Shown here one piece after another: positions 21,058 through 22,700 of a stretch of DNA of 22,700 bases (the first letter of the stretch is position 1; each line of letters begins with the position of its first letter). Made by a program: the position numbers and the translations under genes. A model generated the notes under the pieces. The model was not told the DNA's origin. It searched no databases and saw only the letters and a program-made list of their open reading frames with translations. The stretch covers positions 1 through 22,700 of the IMG/VR virus record IMGVR_UViG_3300015373_000045, one strand, 5' to 3'. Source of the stretch: a virus.

Positions 21058-21248
21058 TGGCCGACCCGTTGCGCAACCTCCCGGTAGGGGATGAGGGCGG
21101 CCTGTCCCGGGTGTCTCTGGAACCGTGGATGGCCCGGTGTGCGGCCGTGGGGGAGGTGGACACGGCCGAAGCCATCCGCGCGGAACTGGAGGCCCGGACC
21201 TGGCAGTGGACCAACCCCTACCAAGGGTGGGCATGGACGGCGCCCTAG
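21057..21248 (+). CDS. Small hypothetical protein after endolysin (63 aa)
   Basis: ATG 21057 (or GTG 21054) is coupled to the endolysin stop. It has a helical middle (VSLEPWMARCAAVGEVDTAE, AIRAELEAR) and an aromatic tail WQWTNPYQGWAWTAP. There is no membrane segment, so it is not a holin itself. It is the last gene before the late terminator; a lysis accessory role is possible by position. Confidence 0.6.
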   Translation: MADPLRNLPVGDEGGLSRVSLEPWMARCAAVGEVDTAEAIRAELEARTWQWTNPYQGWAWTAP

Positions 21249-21281
21249 GCCGGGCGTAATCTCCGGTCCGGCGGCCCTGAC

Positions 21282-21313
21282 GGGCCCGCGCCACGCGTTG
21301 GCGCGCGGGGCCC
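21282..21313 (+). terminator. Late operon terminator hairpin
   Basis: GGGCCC (21282-21287) and GCGCCA (21288-21293) pair with GGGCCC (21308-21313) and TGGCGC (21299-21304). The loop is CGCGT and there is a three-base bulge. It is followed by a T/G-rich tract (GGTGGTTTGTG) rather than a pure T run. It lies 34 bases after the last late gene. Confidence 0.65.
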
Positions 21314-21406
21314 TCGGGTGGTTTGTGCCTATTCCGGCCTGAGGGACCCCGGCCCCGGTTTGGGTTACCGCCGTAGGGCCCCCGGTTCGGAACGTTAGAC
21401 AACAGG

Positions 21407-21433
21407 TTGCCCGGGCCGGGGGTCCACTAGCGT
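21407..21433 (+). promoter_or_regulatory. Leaderless-type promoter before 21440
   Basis: TAGCGT (21428-21433), fitting the TANNNT -10, ends six bases before ATG 21440, the spacing of leaderless actinobacterial transcripts. TTGCCC (21407-21412) is a possible -35, with a rather short 15-base spacer. Confidence 0.5.
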
Positions 21434-21439
21434 GGGGTC

Positions 21440-21643
21440 ATGCCCCCCACGGATGACGGCCGAGATTTCGACACGGGCTACCGGATGGGGTGGACCCAAG
21501 GGGTGGCGGACACGGGGGCCCAACTAGTGGCCGTGGTGGCGGCCGAGTTAGGGCATGACCACCCGTTGGTGGACCGGTTGGTGATGCGATTGGGGAGACT
21601 CACCCCACCGGCCCCGCCGGAACCGCCCCGGGTGGCCCCGTGA
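21440..21643 (+). CDS. Small hypothetical protein, leaderless (67 aa)
   Basis: YRMGWTQGVADTGAQLVAVVAAELGHDHPLVDRLVMRLGRL: a helical, weakly acidic protein with a proline-rich end. It is unrecognised. No ribosome site stands before ATG 21440 but a -10 element is placed for a leaderless start. The stop overlaps GTG 21640 of the membrane-protein gene, so the two form a small transcription unit separate from the late operon. Confidence 0.65.
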   Translation: MPPTDDGRDFDTGYRMGWTQGVADTGAQLVAVVAAELGHDHPLVDRLVMRLGRLTPPAPPEPPRVAP

Positions 21644-21813
21644 CCATGTTTGCGGGGGCATGTTTCGGGATCATGTGGGCCGCCACGCTGGCGGCCGTGT
21701 GGGCGGCCGAACACCACCGCCGGACGTATGGCGTCCCGTGGCGGTGGTGGACGTGGGGGCAACTCTCCGCCGCGCTTTGTATCTCCGCGCTATACGCGTG
21801 GGTGTGGCTGTAG
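21640..21813 (+). CDS. Two-TM small membrane protein, candidate holin (57 aa)
   Basis: GTG 21640 in a GTGA overlap. There are two hydrophobic helices, about 3-23 (MFAGACFGIMWAATLAAVWA) and 40-57 (LSAALCISALYAWVWL), joined by a basic, Trp-rich loop HHRRTYGVPWRWWTW. Short two-helix proteins near endolysins are typical class II holins, and no other multi-TM gene is found in the late region. Against this, it is on its own promoter beyond the late terminator, so a lysogenic (for example exclusion) role is also possible. Confidence 0.55.
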   Translation: MTMFAGACFGIMWAATLAAVWAAEHHRRTYGVPWRWWTWGQLSAALCISALYAWVWL

Positions 21814-21834
21814 GCCACGGCTAGACCGGTCCGG

Positions 21835-21872
21835 CATTGGGAGTGCGCCGATTCGTCAGGACACTCCCAATG
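21835..21872. repeat. 38-bp inverted repeat, candidate attP
   Basis: CATTGGGAGTG (21835-21845) and its exact reverse complement CACTCCCAATG (21862-21872) flank a 16-base spacer. The centre falls on the dinucleotide TC at 21853-21854, which is not self-complementary. Known attP sites of large serine integrases (for example phiC31) have about 10-bp arms in a span of about 40-50 bp around such a core, and often lie beside int, as here. It also overlaps the likely int promoter, so an operator is the main alternative. Confidence 0.55.
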
Positions 21873-21876
21873 ACGG

Positions 21877-21882
21877 TAGACT
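21877..21882 (+). promoter_or_regulatory. -10 element of the integrase promoter
   Basis: TAGACT ends six bases before ATG 21889, the same layout as the promoter at 21428. The predicted start site is near 21889. The -35 region falls inside the inverted repeat and no good hexamer is seen. Confidence 0.5.
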
Positions 21883-21897
21883 TGCGGCATGCCGCAA
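21882..21897. promoter_or_regulatory. 16-bp perfect palindrome over the int start site, probable operator
   Basis: TTGCGGCATGCCGCAA is its own reverse complement, overlaps the last base of the -10 and covers the predicted transcription start and ATG 21889. A repressor bound here would block int transcription. Confidence 0.55.
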
Positions 21898-21930
21898 AGG
21901 ATGCGGCCCCAATGGAAAGGCACCCCGTGA
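21889..21930 (+). CDS. Possible 13-residue leader peptide
   Basis: ATG 21889, placed for leaderless translation, opens MPQRMRPQWKGTP and stops in TGA 21928-21930, which overlaps GTG 21927 of the next gene. If translated it would couple to that gene. It may be only chance. Confidence 0.3.
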   Translation: MPQRMRPQWKGTP

Positions 21931-22106
21931 GCAATATTGTTTGGAGTCAAGAGGCCGGATGGCATGACGGCCCGGAGGCGGAAGTCACCATGGACGGGGG
22001 CCGCCTCACGGCGGCCCCGGCCCCGGGCCGGTGCGCCGACCACCCCGCGTATGACCCGGACTACTGCCCGGTGTGCGGCACCGCGCGCGAAATCGGCCGC
22101 GCGTGA
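21927..22106 (+). CDS. Small zinc-ribbon-like protein upstream of integrase (59 aa)
   Basis: RCADHPAYDPDYCPVCGTA gives C36-x2-H39-x7-C47-x2-C50, a compact four-ligand metal site at the C-terminus; the N-terminal half is polar (MSNIVWSQEAGWHDGPEAEV). GTG 21927 is chosen because GGAAAGG stands six bases upstream; an in-frame ATG at 21912 is possible. Its TGA overlaps the integrase GTG at 22103, so it is translated with int. It could be a partner or directionality factor of the integrase; there is no direct proof. Confidence 0.6.
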   Translation: MSNIVWSQEAGWHDGPEAEVTMDGGRLTAAPAPGRCADHPAYDPDYCPVCGTAREIGRA

Positions 22107-22700
22107 CCACCACCGCCACCCCGCCCCGGGAGTCGCACACGCGGCCCCGGGGCGGGGCCGTTGCGTCATATGAACGGATATCCAAGTTCGCCGAGGACCG
22201 CACCGGGACCGAGGTGGAACGGGGCGTGGACCGGCAGTACGCCGACGCGTGCAAGGCGGCCGAAATTCTCGGCCTCGGGGCGGTGGAACGGTTCACCGAT
22301 AACGACCGGTCCGCCTCGGCGTTCCGGACCAAGGAACGTGAGAGGTGGGAGGAGTTGCTGGAGGACATAGGCGCCGGGAAGGTGTCGCATGTCCTGTTCT
22401 GGCTATTCGACCGGGCCTTTAGAACCACCGATGACGCCTCCCGGTTCCTGGCCGCCTGCCGGGCCCACGGGGTCCTGATTGTGCAGACCGGGGGGTGGTC
22501 CCCCATGGTGGTCAACCCCTCCGATCCTGACGCGGTTTACAACATGAAACAGGCCGCGAATCAGGCGGAATACGAGGTGGCCAAAATGTCCATGCGCCAA
22601 CGGCGGCACAAGGAGGCCATGGCCGAGGCGGGGGTGAGTCACGGCGGGGGCCGCCGGTTCGGCTACCTGCCCGGCATGACCGACGAGCATCCCACCGAGG
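22103..22700 (+). CDS. int: Large serine recombinase (integrase), N-terminal part
   Basis: GTG 22103 overlaps the preceding stop. The resolvase domain is complete: the nucleophile S27 in SYERIS, TGTEVERGVDRQYADACKAA, FTDNDRSASAF (family motif NDRSAS), VLFWLFDRAFRTTDDASRFL in place of the common 'DRLGR', and the E-helix NMKQAANQAEYEVAKMSMRQ then RRHKEAMAEAGVSHGGGRRFGYLPG, which leads into the recombinase domain. The frame is still open at base 22700 with one base of a codon left, and continues at base 1. It cleaves and religates attP and attB through a covalent 5'-phosphoserine bond. Expression is from the promoter at about 21877. Confidence 0.95.
   Translation, partial: MTTTATPPRESHTRPRGGAVASYERISKFAEDRTGTEVERGVDRQYADACKAAEILGLGAVERFTDNDRSASAFRTKERERWEELLEDIGAGKVSHVLFWLFDRAFRTTDDASRFLAACRAHGVLIVQTGGWSPMVVNPSDPDAVYNMKQAANQAEYEVAKMSMRQRRHKEAMAEAGVSHGGGRRFGYLPGMTDEHPTE

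Noticed and set aside
20038-21402. Minus-strand frame across the lysis region (about 454 codons)
   Set aside because: Covers the terminator and several well-supported plus-strand genes; product is Pro/Gly/Arg-rich with no motif.
21835-21872. Inverted repeat as a transcription terminator of the 21440-21813 unit
   Set aside because: The loop of 16 bases is large, no T-run follows, and a -10 element begins five bases later; an attP or operator role fits better.
1-22700. tRNA or other structural RNA genes
   Set aside because: I looked for cloverleaf-like arm patterns and the TTCGA-type T-loop in intergenic parts and saw none; gene density leaves little room.

Overview
The window looks like the complete genome of a small temperate tailed phage (siphovirus type, HK97-like head) of a high-GC actinobacterium. 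The sequence is strongly GC-rich. Many genes overlap by GTGA or ATGA, two promoters have the leaderless TANNNT-N6-ATG layout, and the family set (large serine recombinase, Lsr2-like/zinc-finger protein, CHAP-type endolysin) is typical of actinophages. The large serine recombinase is cut by the window ends: its N-terminal 199 residues run off at 22700 and its C-terminal part enters at base 1. Joining 22700 to 1 restores one open frame of 523 codons with normal domain order, so the molecule is best read as circular, or as a circularised free or excised form, of about 22.7 kb.

Layout. (1) 1-1324: end of the integrase gene, a strong terminator and a small conserved-type ORF. (2) 1236-2650, minus strand: the lysogeny-type arm, with an XRE repressor, a terminator, a Cys/His protein, and a protein with an Lsr2-like N-terminus plus two C2H2 fingers. 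(3) 2651-2954: divergent control region with GGTNACC repeats. (4) 2955-7780, plus strand: early/recombination operon, with an excisionase-like HTH, RecB/Cas4-like exonuclease, ERF annealing protein, two PD-(D/E)XK-like proteins, an unassigned HYT protein, a treble-clef zinc protein, a DNA methylase and a winged-helix replication-type protein. Almost all are translationally coupled. (5) 7784-7894: an array of 18-19 bp palindromes at 23-24 bp spacing followed by an 8-bp tandem repeat, a candidate replication origin or packaging site. (6) 7770-16382: packaging and head genes, with an HNH-terminase large subunit fusion, portal, protease, an unexpected DNase I-like nuclease, a one-TM peptide, capsid, connectors, tail tube and tail assembly chaperone with a probable -1 frameshift. 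(7) 16366-21248: short tape measure, one large minor tail protein, tail tip proteins, endolysin. (8) 21282-22700: terminator, two promoters, a two-TM holin candidate, an attP-like dyad, a zinc-ribbon peptide and the start of the integrase.

How it works together (inference): the repressor arm and the early operon diverge from 2651-2954. Early genes would give recombination-assisted replication started by the wHTH protein at the palindromes. The late genes follow on the same strand without a clear internal break. Integration is driven from a separate promoter at about 21877 that carries a 16-bp palindrome and lies next to an attP-like inverted repeat. I recognise no DNA polymerase, helicase, primase, separate small terminase or separate distal tail gene, so the phage is unusually compact and must rely heavily on the host.

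The most noteworthy points are the HNH-terminase fusion, the palindrome array, the attP-like dyad with its operator, the DNase I-like enzyme inside the head operon, and the Lsr2-like/double C2H2 protein.
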